DNA of 64,000 nucleotides, from the NCBI GenBank assembly GCA_017522515.1, contig JAFWZH010000232.1, positions 20,925 to 84,924 of the forward strand, read 5' to 3'. The position numbers and the translations under genes were made by a program. Origin of the DNA: Clostridia bacterium (GTDB lineage: Bacteria > Bacillota_A > Clostridia > UBA1212 > UBA1255). Below, piece by piece: positions 36,688-44,904 of the stretch; the first letter of the stretch is position 1; each line of letters starts with the position of its first letter. Under the pieces are notes generated by a model. The model saw only the letters and a list, made by a program, of their open reading frames with translations. It was not told where the DNA came from and made no database searches.

Positions 36688-39166
36688 GTTTTTTGCAACA
36701 TTTATGTTGCTTGCAATAATGGTTGTTTCTTTTGCGGCATGCTCAGGCGCCGGAGCAGATATTATAAGTAATGCCGACTTTGAAAAGGGAAGCGGTTCTT
36801 CCATTAATGGGTGGGAGTTATATAATTACCATAAAGATTACGAGGGTGATTCTTCACGCACTAAGATTTCTCTGGTAGATATGGGTTTTGACGGTAAATG
36901 TGTTAAAATTGAAAGCACGGGAGATAATGATGCCAGAATATACCAAGAGATTTCCGTTGACGGAGATGCGAAATATAAAGTACAATTTGATGCTTTGTAT
37001 GAAAATATAGACAAAGGTGCTACAGAAAACGGAGCAGGTCTTAATATTTCGTCTAAAAAGGGCTCCCAGAAAACGGGTGGTATCTACGGAACTGTAGAAA
37101 AGTGGCAAACAATTACAGCATACTTTACAACAGAAGAAAAACAGGAATCAATTGAGCTTACAATAGGAATCGGAGGCTATAGTGCAGAATCGGCAGGCAC
37201 CGTTTATATTGATAATGTGAAAGTGGAAAAAGTAAAAAATATTCCCGAAGGCGAGAGTGTATTTGCAGCAGAGGGTGAGGTCGATACAAGCGCAAGCTTA
37301 TGGTTAAAATTGCTTTTCGCTGTTTTGGCCCTTGGTACGATTGTTTTTGTAATCGCAGTTTGCATAAGAACAGATAAAGAAAATGCAGCGAAATCAAATC
37401 CTCTTTCACAAACAAACCCGAAGATAGGCAAGAAGGATTTAGCAATTTTGCTTGTTATGGTGATTGTGTGTTCCGTTATGTCTTTTTGGGATTTAGGCAA
37501 CGCATACGGGCCTTCTTCTTTCTGGAAAGCAGTAGAAAAGGGCGAATATGTTATTGTTGAGTTTGATGCGGAAACAGAAATTTCAAGAATGGCTTGCTCA
37601 AATAATATACCTAAAAACGGCTCTTATACGGTTTATTATGAAGATGGTGACGGTACGGGAGAGTATAAGAAGTTTGAGTCTATCAGCATGGAAACTTTTT
37701 TTGAGTGGAAATTCACAGATAAAAAAGTTACAACAAAGAGGATAAAAGTTGTTGCTGACACTGCAGGACTTGCCGTAAATGAATTGGGCTTTTTCGCCAA
37801 GGATTCCAACGGAGAGTATAAAAGAATAAATCTTAAAGTAACAGAAACAAAGTACAATAAAGATTTGAATGAGGATTGTAATCCCGGGATGCTTTTTGAT
37901 GAACAGGAGGTTGTAGAACCGTATAGTTCTTACAGAAGTTCTACGTATTTTGACGAGATTTATTTCCCGCGTACAGCGTATGAAAGCATAAACGGATATG
38001 ACATTTATGAAATAACACACCCGCCTATGGGCAAAAATATTATGGCATTGGGCATTCAAATTTTCGGCATGAATCCTTTCGGTTGGAGATTTATGGGAAC
38101 ACTGTTTGGTGTCGGACTTGTACCTCTCATGTACTTGTTAGGTCTGAAGTTATTTAAAAAGAGAACGTATGCCTTTGTTGCAGCCTTTCTTATGATGTTT
38201 GACTTTATGAGGTTGGCACAAACCAGATTGGCAACCATCGACTCGTATTCCGCATTCTTTATATTGTGTATGTACTACTTTATGTATGACTACTTCACTC
38301 AGAAGTCATATGAGAAGAAGAGTTTCTTAAAATCATTGGTACCTTTGCTTTTCTGCGGAATAATGTTTGGTTTAGGTGCATCGACAAAGTGGGTTTGTAT
38401 TTATACAGGCGTAGGACTGGCCTTCTTGTTCTTTGTAGCAAAATATCTTGAATTTGATGATGTGCTGCGTGGCAGAGTAATAGAACAAACTAAAAAAACA
38501 TGGTTTGTTGAGAATTTTATTCCCACGTGTTGTGCTTGCGTTATTTTCTTCATTGTTATTCCTTTAGCAATATATACCTTATCATATATACCGTATATGG
38601 CATCTTCTGATAAGGGTTTGGTAGATATTATGTTAGATAATCAGGAGTATATGTTTGAATATCATTCCGGATTAACAGCGGGACATTCTTATGGTTCTCC
38701 ATGGTATACTTGGCCGATTATGGTTAGACCGATTTATTATTATTCAGGTTCACAAGCTAATTTGGCTGACGGTATGGCAACGTCTATTGTTTCCATGGGA
38801 AATCCTCTTGTTTGGTGGACAGGTCTTGCGTGTATAATTCCTGCGGGATTTTATGCATGGAAGAAACGTGATAAAGGAATGATGATGGCTTTTGTTGGCT
38901 TTGCAGTACAGTTCTTACCATGGGTACTTGTTACAAGAGTTTGCTTTATATACCATTATTTTACAGCAGTACCGTTTATTATATTTATGATAGTGTATGT
39001 AATTAAAAATTTGATTGAAGATGGTATCATCAATAAGCAAGTAATGTGGATATACTTGGGACTTGTTCTTCTGCTGTTTGTCTTGTTTTATCCTGTGCTT
39101 ACAGCACGTGAAGTGTCAAGAGAATATATAAATTCACTTAGATGGTTCAGCACGTGGAGCTTTTAA
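36659..39166 (+). CDS. PMT/GT39-type glycosyltransferase with two extracytoplasmic domains
   Basis: An 835-residue membrane protein. The lipoprotein-like signal ends in VSFAAC (about residue 28). A CBM4/9-like jelly roll follows (about 32-195, ending VYIDNVKVEKV), then two membrane segments, a second beta domain of discoidin type (about 275-400), and the protein mannosyltransferase core with FDEIYFPRTAYE, THPPMGKNI, FGWRFMGTLFG and RLATIDSYSAFF. PMT proteins move a sugar from a polyprenyl phosphate to protein or other acceptors. The start could be ATG 36659, 36665 or 36671. It overlaps the preceding GT-C gene. Confidence 0.83.
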   Translation: MVMKMKKKSRFFATFMLLAIMVVSFAACSGAGADIISNADFEKGSGSSINGWELYNYHKDYEGDSSRTKISLVDMGFDGKCVKIESTGDNDARIYQEISVDGDAKYKVQFDALYENIDKGATENGAGLNISSKKGSQKTGGIYGTVEKWQTITAYFTTEEKQESIELTIGIGGYSAESAGTVYIDNVKVEKVKNIPEGESVFAAEGEVDTSASLWLKLLFAVLALGTIVFVIAVCIRTDKENAAKSNPLSQTNPKIGKKDLAILLVMVIVCSVMSFWDLGNAYGPSSFWKAVEKGEYVIVEFDAETEISRMACSNNIPKNGSYTVYYEDGDGTGEYKKFESISMETFFEWKFTDKKVTTKRIKVVADTAGLAVNELGFFAKDSNGEYKRINLKVTETKYNKDLNEDCNPGMLFDEQEVVEPYSSYRSSTYFDEIYFPRTAYESINGYDIYEITHPPMGKNIMALGIQIFGMNPFGWRFMGTLFGVGLVPLMYLLGLKLFKKRTYAFVAAFLMMFDFMRLAQTRLATIDSYSAFFILCMYYFMYDYFTQKSYEKKSFLKSLVPLLFCGIMFGLGASTKWVCIYTGVGLAFLFFVAKYLEFDDVLRGRVIEQTKKTWFVENFIPTCCACVIFFIVIPLAIYTLSYIPYMASSDKGLVDIMLDNQEYMFEYHSGLTAGHSYGSPWYTWPIMVRPIYYYSGSQANLADGMATSIVSMGNPLVWWTGLACIIPAGFYAWKKRDKGMMMAFVGFAVQFLPWVLVTRVCFIYHYFTAVPFIIFMIVYVIKNLIEDGIINKQVMWIYLGLVLLLFVLFYPVLTAREVSREYINSLRWFSTWSF

Positions 39167-39188
39167 AAATACTGGGAGCCGGATATAA

Positions 39189-39938
39189 ATGATTGAATTT
39201 GAAAAAGCAGGAAAAGAAAAATTACGAAGATTATTAAGTCTTACGCGTAAAGCAGTGCAAGATTACGATTTAATAAAAGACGGAGACAAGGTTTGTGTTG
39301 GCGTTTCCGGAGGTAAAGATAGTCTTGCGTTACTTACTACTTTAGCAAATCTTAGGCGTTTTTACCCAAAACGTTTTGAACTGCAAGCAGTAACAATTTC
39401 ACTGGGCTTTGAGGGTATGGACTTTTCTGCTGTGCGTAATTATTGCGAAGGACTCGAGGTGCCGTACAAGGTAGTAGAATCTGATATAGCTGAGATAGTT
39501 TTTGACATAAGAAAGGAGCAGAATCCATGTGCGTTGTGCGCGAATTTAAGGCGAGGCGCATTGAATGACCATGCAGGACGATTGGGTTGTAATGTAGTTG
39601 CTCTCGGACATCACAAAGATGATGTTATAGAAACTGCTTTGCTGTCACTTTTTTATGAGGGAAGATTTTACTGCTTTTCGCCGGACACATGGTTAGAAAG
39701 AGCGCAAGTGCGTGTGATTCGTCCTTACTTATATGTAGAAGAAAGCGACATTCGTCAATTTGCAAAAGCGGTAGATGTTCCTGTTGTACATAATCCTTGC
39801 CCCATGGACAGAGCCGGCAGCCGAGCGGAAATAAAAGAACTTATTCGAAACTTAGAAAAAGATAATAAGTTCTTAAGATCTAATATTTTCGGTGCGGTAA
39901 AGAGAGATATATGGGATAAAGAGGCACAAAATCGATAA
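39189..39938 (+). CDS. ttcA: TtcA-family PP-loop tRNA thiolase
   Basis: A 249-residue ATP pyrophosphatase with PP-loop GVSGGKDSLALL. It carries the iron-sulfur type Cys pair PCALCANLRRG and a third Cys in HNPCPMDRAGSRAEIK, as in TtcA, which makes 2-thiocytidine in tRNA with IscS as sulfur source. Lysidine synthetase TilS is excluded by these cysteines. The gene is 22 bases after the glycosyltransferase and converges with the metal-binding protein gene. Confidence 0.85.
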   Translation: MIEFEKAGKEKLRRLLSLTRKAVQDYDLIKDGDKVCVGVSGGKDSLALLTTLANLRRFYPKRFELQAVTISLGFEGMDFSAVRNYCEGLEVPYKVVESDIAEIVFDIRKEQNPCALCANLRRGALNDHAGRLGCNVVALGHHKDDVIETALLSLFYEGRFYCFSPDTWLERAQVRVIRPYLYVEESDIRQFAKAVDVPVVHNPCPMDRAGSRAEIKELIRNLEKDNKFLRSNIFGAVKRDIWDKEAQNR

Positions 39939-39950
39939 GAAAAACTTGTT

Positions 39951-40862
39951 TTATTGCATTGTGTTTTTTAATGTATTCAAATTTTCCCTCATCAATGAAA
40001 CGTATGTCACGCCATTATCTAACTGTTCTTTTGATACATTGTGGCAGCTGTGGAAAAGGGCTGTTTTTGCACCTGTTGCATCAGCTAATGTTTTTGCAAT
40101 GTTTTGATTTGAAAATTCAATATAGTAGACAGTGGAAATTTTTTCGCTGTCTATTTTTTTTATCAGATCGGCAATTTGTGTTGCGCTTGGTTCTGAATGA
40201 TCAGCACAACCGGGGAAGGCAGATGCGTAAGATATTCCGTATTGTTGAGTGAAATATACAAACGGAAATCTGTCGCCGAAAATCATGGTTTTTTTCTCAA
40301 CTGTATTAAAAAACGCAGAGAAATCATTATCAAGCTCTGTGATTTGTTTGATATAATTTGCGGCATTTTCTTCGTATGCTGTTTTATTGGATTTGTCAAT
40401 TACATTAAGATTGTCTTTGATTTTTTCGACGATTAAAACAGCATTTGAGGGGGATGTCCAAACATGCTCGTCAAACTCATTTTCGTGTTCACCAACGGGG
40501 ATAAGTGATACACAATCTGTCATTTTAAGAGTTTTAATTTTCTCGTCTAAAGAGCTCAAAATTTTATCGACCCAAGCATCAGATTCTCCACCTGAATAAA
40601 TAAATAAATCGCAGTTGTTGATTTTTATTATATCTTGCGCTGTAGGCTCATAAGAGTGGTTCTCTCCGCCTGCAGGCAGTAACATCGTAACTTGAGCACT
40701 GTCGCCGCATACTTGTTTTGCAAAGTCATAAGCCGGAAAATTAGTGGCAACTACAGATGTTGTCGCATCTTGTTGTGTAGGAAGAGCACAAGAAAAACAA
40801 GTAAAAGCAATGGAAAATATAATGAAAAAAACAATAATTTTATTGAATAAAGAATGATTCAA
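39951..40862 (-). CDS. ZnuA-family metal-binding lipoprotein (orphan)
   Basis: A 303-residue substrate-binding protein of the zinc/manganese ABC type. Signal peptide and lipobox TCFSC lead to metal-ligand blocks GENHSYEPTAQD, DEHVWTSP, FGDRFPFVYF, AFPGCADHSEPS and YIEFSNQNIAKTLA. The FGDRFPF/FPGC form marks a clostridial subfamily. No ABC permease or ATPase lies beside it, so it must work with a system encoded elsewhere. I take the TTG start at 40862 because AAGGAG lies 8 bases upstream; TTG 40880 would include that site. Confidence 0.87.
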   Translation of the reverse strand: MNHSLFNKIIVFFIIFSIAFTCFSCALPTQQDATTSVVATNFPAYDFAKQVCGDSAQVTMLLPAGGENHSYEPTAQDIIKINNCDLFIYSGGESDAWVDKILSSLDEKIKTLKMTDCVSLIPVGEHENEFDEHVWTSPSNAVLIVEKIKDNLNVIDKSNKTAYEENAANYIKQITELDNDFSAFFNTVEKKTMIFGDRFPFVYFTQQYGISYASAFPGCADHSEPSATQIADLIKKIDSEKISTVYYIEFSNQNIAKTLADATGAKTALFHSCHNVSKEQLDNGVTYVSLMRENLNTLKNTMQ

Positions 40863-40907
40863 ACAGGCCACTCCTTGCAAATTGAGAATTTTATAAACAA
40901 CATTGAT

Positions 40908-40936
40908 ATTTTACTATGAAAAAAAAGCAATTGCAA
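40908..40936 (-). promoter_or_regulatory. Promoter of the ZnuA-like gene
   Basis: On the minus strand TTGCAA (40936-40931) and TAAAAT (40913-40908) with a 17-base spacer. No Zur-like palindrome was seen. Confidence 0.55.
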
Positions 40937-40961
40937 GACAGACAGAAAATGTAATAATTCA

Positions 40962-40990
40962 GCATAATTTCAGCTCTGACATCATAAATT
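40962..40990 (+). promoter_or_regulatory. Possible sigma-E type promoter of spoIIID
   Basis: GCATAAT at 40962-40968 and CATAAATT at 40983-40990 are 14 bases apart, near the mother-cell sigma-E pattern (ATA-rich -35, CATAnnnT -10). In Bacillus spoIIID is under sigma E. No sigma-A promoter is visible here. Confidence 0.45.
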
Positions 40991-41024
40991 TTACCAAATG
41001 TAAACCGATGAAGGGGTTTGTAAA

Positions 41025-41315
41025 ATGATGGTAATCAGAGATTACATAGAAAGCAGAGTTTTTGAAATCGCACAATATATTTTGGATACAAATTGCACGG
41101 TAAGAGCCGCTGCAAAGAAATTTGAAGTCAGTAAATCGACGGTACATAAGGATTTAGTAGAACGACTGCCGCAACTTAGTCAGTCATTGGCAGAAGAAGT
41201 ACGCAAAATACTTGACGAGAACAAAGCAGAACGCCATATTCGCGGCGGCTTGGCAACTAAAGCAAAATATGAAGCAGAAAGAAGAAAAGAAAGACTGCGA
41301 GCAAAACAAATATAA
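41025..41315 (+). CDS. spoIIID: Sporulation transcriptional regulator SpoIIID
   Basis: A 96-residue mother-cell DNA-binding regulator that tunes sigma-E and sigma-K genes. The wording IRDYIESRVFEIAQYI, the helix-turn-helix TVRAAAKKFEVSKSTVHKDL, ERLPQL and RHIRGGLATKAKY matches SpoIIID throughout. GAAGGGG lies 8 bases before the ATG. It shows that the organism makes, or descends from makers of, endospores. It is monocistronic and converges with aroEK 3 bases away. Confidence 0.96.
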   Translation: MMVIRDYIESRVFEIAQYILDTNCTVRAAAKKFEVSKSTVHKDLVERLPQLSQSLAEEVRKILDENKAERHIRGGLATKAKYEAERRKERLRAKQI

Positions 41316-41318
41316 ATA

Positions 41319-42608
41319 CTACTTGTTGATTACAGATATTATTTTATCGGCAGTAGTATCCGGAGTTGAACAATCAACAGAATAATCTTTCCAAGCGTTG
41401 TAAATGGGTAACCTCTCATTAGCAAGCTTTTCTAAACTGCAAGACATGGAAATCGGACGACCATCTGTAGCAAGTTGCTCTACAGGTCGGTTAAGCAATA
41501 CAATAATGCCATTTTGTTTCAAAAGCGGGAGGTTGTTTGGATTTTTTATAACACCACCGCCGGTTGAGATAATCAGACTGCTTTTGCGCGTAAATTCATC
41601 AAGAACTTCACTTTCGATTTTGCGGAAAGCAGGTTCTCCGTGTTTTGCAAAAAAGTCGCATATACTCATTTGAATCCTTTTTTCTATCTCCCAATCAATG
41701 TCTACAAAAGGGCGTGATATCTTAGCGGCTAACATTTCACCTACAGTACTCTTGCCGCAACCGGGCATGCCAATAAGGATGATGTTTTTTGTTTCAGATT
41801 CAATTTGTGATGTGATGCGGTCGATTATTTCAGAAGACGACAAACCGGTACTTGAAATTGCCTCACTTTTAAGTCCGTCAGTGAAAATACATTCCGTAAA
41901 TATCTCCGAAGCTTGCTTGGCTTGAGCGACCAACATAGGCAAACCATTTATATACGGAATGCCAAGGCGCTCTGCATCGAGTAAAAGCTTTGTTTTGGCA
42001 GGGTTAAATATAATGTCAATTACACCCATGCAAGATGGGAAACGGTCTAATTCCACTGCAGAAACGCCGTTTTTGGGGTACATGCCCATGGGAGTAGTAT
42101 TTACAATAAAGCTTGCATCGCAGTGCAGGTCATAAATGTTAGAATAATTATTCTCTCCTGTTCTGGAAATTACGATAATTTCGGAAGAACCTAAATCACG
42201 CAAGGCAGCACAAGCCATAACGGAACTGCCACCGCTTCCCAATACAAGCGTCTTTCCTTTAGAAACATCAAAGCCCGCTTTTTTTACCAAATATGTAAAA
42301 CCGTAATAATCAGTATTATATCCTTTTATTTTGTTGCCGTGTTTAACAACAGTATTCACACTGCCGATTTTAGAAGCAACTTCAGAAACTTCGTCACAAA
42401 TGTTAAACGCCAGCTTTTTGTAGGGGATTGTAACGTTGATTCCGTCATAGTCACCGGAACGTAAAAAGGCTTCTGCTTCTTCGGGCGATTTTTCAAAAAG
42501 AGTGTAACTGTAATCAGTCAGACAACCATGAATTTGAGGAGAAAAACTGTGTCCCAGCTTTTCTCCCAATAATCCGCTTTTAAAATTGGTAAAACCGCAT
42601 ATCTTCAT
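41319..42608 (-). CDS. aroE-aroK: Fused shikimate dehydrogenase-shikimate kinase (AroE-AroK)
   Basis: A 429-residue fusion of two shikimate pathway steps. The AroE half (about 1-265) has LGHSFSPQIHG, NVTIPYKK with the catalytic Lys, NTDYYGF with the Asp, and the NADP loop VLGSGGSSVM. The AroK half (about 268-429) has Walker A IGMPGCGKSTVGE, FVDIDWEIEKR and STGGGVI. Both are complete, so the protein should reduce 3-dehydroshikimate and phosphorylate shikimate. The ATG at 42608 has TGAGG 6 bases upstream. It ends the aromatic operon. Confidence 0.93.
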   Translation of the reverse strand: MKICGFTNFKSGLLGEKLGHSFSPQIHGCLTDYSYTLFEKSPEEAEAFLRSGDYDGINVTIPYKKLAFNICDEVSEVASKIGSVNTVVKHGNKIKGYNTDYYGFTYLVKKAGFDVSKGKTLVLGSGGSSVMACAALRDLGSSEIIVISRTGENNYSNIYDLHCDASFIVNTTPMGMYPKNGVSAVELDRFPSCMGVIDIIFNPAKTKLLLDAERLGIPYINGLPMLVAQAKQASEIFTECIFTDGLKSEAISSTGLSSSEIIDRITSQIESETKNIILIGMPGCGKSTVGEMLAAKISRPFVDIDWEIEKRIQMSICDFFAKHGEPAFRKIESEVLDEFTRKSSLIISTGGGVIKNPNNLPLLKQNGIIVLLNRPVEQLATDGRPISMSCSLEKLANERLPIYNAWKDYSVDCSTPDTTADKIISVINK

Positions 42609-42622
42609 AAAAAACCTCAAAA

Positions 42623-43771
42623 TTAAATCATTTCCGAGTAGCTTCCCAAATAACGGAATTCCTCACAAAGACTGTCAAGCTCACAAATGAGCTGAATGAA
42701 TTCAGCAGAGTACACGGGCGTGTCTAAGTCGAAATAAAACATAAACTCGAAATCACGATCCGGTATGGGACGGCTCTCTAATTTTACAAGGTTAATTCCC
42801 AAAGCGTAAAAGCGAGAAAGTACTCTGTAAAGAGCACCGGGCTTATGAGAAATAATCATCATAAGGCTGGTACGATCAGCACCCGGATAAATCTCAAGAT
42901 TTTTAGAAATACAAATGAAACGAGTGTAGTTATTGCCTTTGTCTTGAACAGAAGAAGCAAGACAGTCAAGACCGTAAAGCGGAGCGCAAGAACGAGATGA
43001 AATTGCAGCTACATCATCTCTGTCGGATTCAGCTACCATTTTAGCGGCAACAGCAGTGTTTTCTACAACCGTAACTTTTACATTATCAAGAGAATTAATA
43101 AAGTTCGTGCATTGCGCCAAAGCGTGCTCATGAGAATAAATTTCACGGATTTTACTGATGTCAACGCCTTTTTTTGCCAATAGATTATGATCCACCTTAA
43201 CACGTACACTGCGAACAATATTAAAATTATAGTACATCATTAAGTCATAAATCTGTTTAACGGAGCCTGCAGTACTGTTTTCTATGGGGAGTACACCATA
43301 GTCACATAATCCTTTATCGATAGAAGCAAAAATGCCGGCAAAGTTGTTAAAATACATTATTCTCGGAATTTGGAAAAGCTTCTCGCAAGCGTGTTGTGAA
43401 TAAGCACCTTCCACACCTTGACATGCAACAGTTGCACAGGGTGGGAAAAGCTTGTTTGTATTATCAATGGCATAAGAAACCTTTTCTTTTAATTCAGAAG
43501 AGGGATAAAGAATCCTATCCTGATAAGAGCGGCTCAGCTCGAATAAAAGAGAATAAAGAACGCTGGTGTATGATTTAAATTCGTCGTTTGATTTTTCAAT
43601 TAAATCGCTAAGCTTATCACGTTCGCGCTTTAAATCCATAACAGGCAAATTATTAGCTTTTTTGTATTCTGCAATGCCGGAGGAAATATTCATACGTTCC
43701 TGAAACAAGCGAATGATTTCATCATCAACAGCATCAATGCGCGCTCTTAAATCTTGTAAATTATTTTCCAT
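42623..43771 (-). CDS. pheA: Bifunctional chorismate mutase/prephenate dehydratase (P-protein)
   Basis: A 382-residue protein that makes phenylpyruvate from chorismate. An AroQ-type mutase domain occupies about residues 1-85 (LRARIDAVDDEIIRLFQERM). The dehydratase domain has QGVEGAYSQHA, LPIENSTAGSV and the NNYTRF block with the catalytic Thr. The ACT domain with KPGALYRVLSRF and LESRPIP binds phenylalanine and gives feedback control. The start at 43771 has AGGA 10 bases upstream. Confidence 0.95.
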   Translation of the reverse strand: MENNLQDLRARIDAVDDEIIRLFQERMNISSGIAEYKKANNLPVMDLKRERDKLSDLIEKSNDEFKSYTSVLYSLLFELSRSYQDRILYPSSELKEKVSYAIDNTNKLFPPCATVACQGVEGAYSQHACEKLFQIPRIMYFNNFAGIFASIDKGLCDYGVLPIENSTAGSVKQIYDLMMYYNFNIVRSVRVKVDHNLLAKKGVDISKIREIYSHEHALAQCTNFINSLDNVKVTVVENTAVAAKMVAESDRDDVAAISSRSCAPLYGLDCLASSVQDKGNNYTRFICISKNLEIYPGADRTSLMMIISHKPGALYRVLSRFYALGINLVKLESRPIPDRDFEFMFYFDLDTPVYSAEFIQLICELDSLCEEFRYLGSYSEMI

Positions 43772-43803
43772 TAAAATCACATCCTATAAAAAGTTAAATT
43801 ATA

Positions 43804-44889
43804 TTAAATATTGTCACATATCATATCGTAAATTGCTATCGCTGCCGCGGCTTCTACACAAGGAACTGCTCGTGGCAAAATACAAGGGTCGTGGCGCCCT
43901 TTTACTGTAAGTTTTGTATTCTCCTTCGACGGAATGCATACGCTGCTTTGCTCCAGGCCGATTGAAGGGGTAGGCTTAACAGCAACACGAAAAATCAGAG
44001 GCATCCCTGAAGAAATACCGCCAAGAATTCCGCCGTGATTGTTTGTGACTGTTTTAATCGAACCATCAGTATCAAAATAAAAATCATCGTTGTTTTCTGC
44101 ACCTGTCATTTCGGCAACATCAAAGCCTGCACCGAATTCGATGCCTTTAATTGCCGGAATTCCGAATACACATTGTGAAATTCTGTTTTCAAGGCCATCA
44201 AAAATAGGCGCCCCTATGCCGGCAGGCATACCAATAACAGCACACTCAATAACTCCGCCAATGGAATTGCCTGTAGATTTTTGAGCTAAAATCAACTCTG
44301 ACATAGCACGCTCTGCCTCAGAATCCAAAACGGGGAGTTCTTTTCCGCTGATGGCCTTCAAATCCTGTGGTGAAACGTGGCAAGGATCATATAGTTTGTC
44401 GCAAATGGTGCTGATTTTTGAAATATGCGCACCGATATAGACACCGCGTTCTTTTAAAATTTGAAGAATTATACCGCCTGCAACGCACAAAGGAGCAGTA
44501 AGTCTTCCTGAAAAATGACCTCCTCCGGTAGGATCTTGAAATCCTTTATATTTAACATTTGCTGTGAAATCAGCATGGCCGGGACGGGGAACATCTGCAA
44601 GATTACTGTAGTCGCCGGGACGAGTGTTTGTATTGCGTATTATTGCAGTTAAAGGAGCACCGCAAGTATGCCCATTTACAATACCACTGAGAAATTCAGG
44701 CAAATCTGCCTCTTTGCGTGGAGTTGCATACTTAGAATTACCGGGAGCTCGGCGAGCAAGAAATCCTGATAGCTCGTCCATGTCAATTTTAAAACCAACC
44801 GGCAGACCATCGATAGTAACGCCTATGGCGGCGGAATGTGATTGCCCGAATATTGAGATTTTAAGATTTTTGCCAAAAACCGAAGACAT
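43804..44889 (-). CDS. aroC: Chorismate synthase
   Basis: A 361-residue FMN-dependent enzyme converting 5-enolpyruvylshikimate 3-phosphate to chorismate. Signatures are FGQSHSAAIGVTIDGLP, RRAPG, RPGHADFTANVKYKGFQDPTGGGHFSGRLTA (in pieces, residues about 105-135), GGILGGISSGMP and GRHDPCI.PRAVP. AAAGGAG precedes the ATG. It lies 15 bases after the AroA fusion gene. Confidence 0.96.
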   Translation of the reverse strand: MSSVFGKNLKISIFGQSHSAAIGVTIDGLPVGFKIDMDELSGFLARRAPGNSKYATPRKEADLPEFLSGIVNGHTCGAPLTAIIRNTNTRPGDYSNLADVPRPGHADFTANVKYKGFQDPTGGGHFSGRLTAPLCVAGGIILQILKERGVYIGAHISKISTICDKLYDPCHVSPQDLKAISGKELPVLDSEAERAMSELILAQKSTGNSIGGVIECAVIGMPAGIGAPIFDGLENRISQCVFGIPAIKGIEFGAGFDVAEMTGAENNDDFYFDTDGSIKTVTNNHGGILGGISSGMPLIFRVAVKPTPSIGLEQSSVCIPSKENTKLTVKGRHDPCILPRAVPCVEAAAAIAIYDMICDNI

Positions 44890-44904
44890 ATTGTCACTCC
44901 TTTG

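Noticed and set aside
39951..40862. Apparent loss of the third metal His in the ZnuA-like protein
   Set aside because: The FGDRFPF/FPGC form is, as I recall, normal for a clostridial subfamily, so it is not a defect of this gene.
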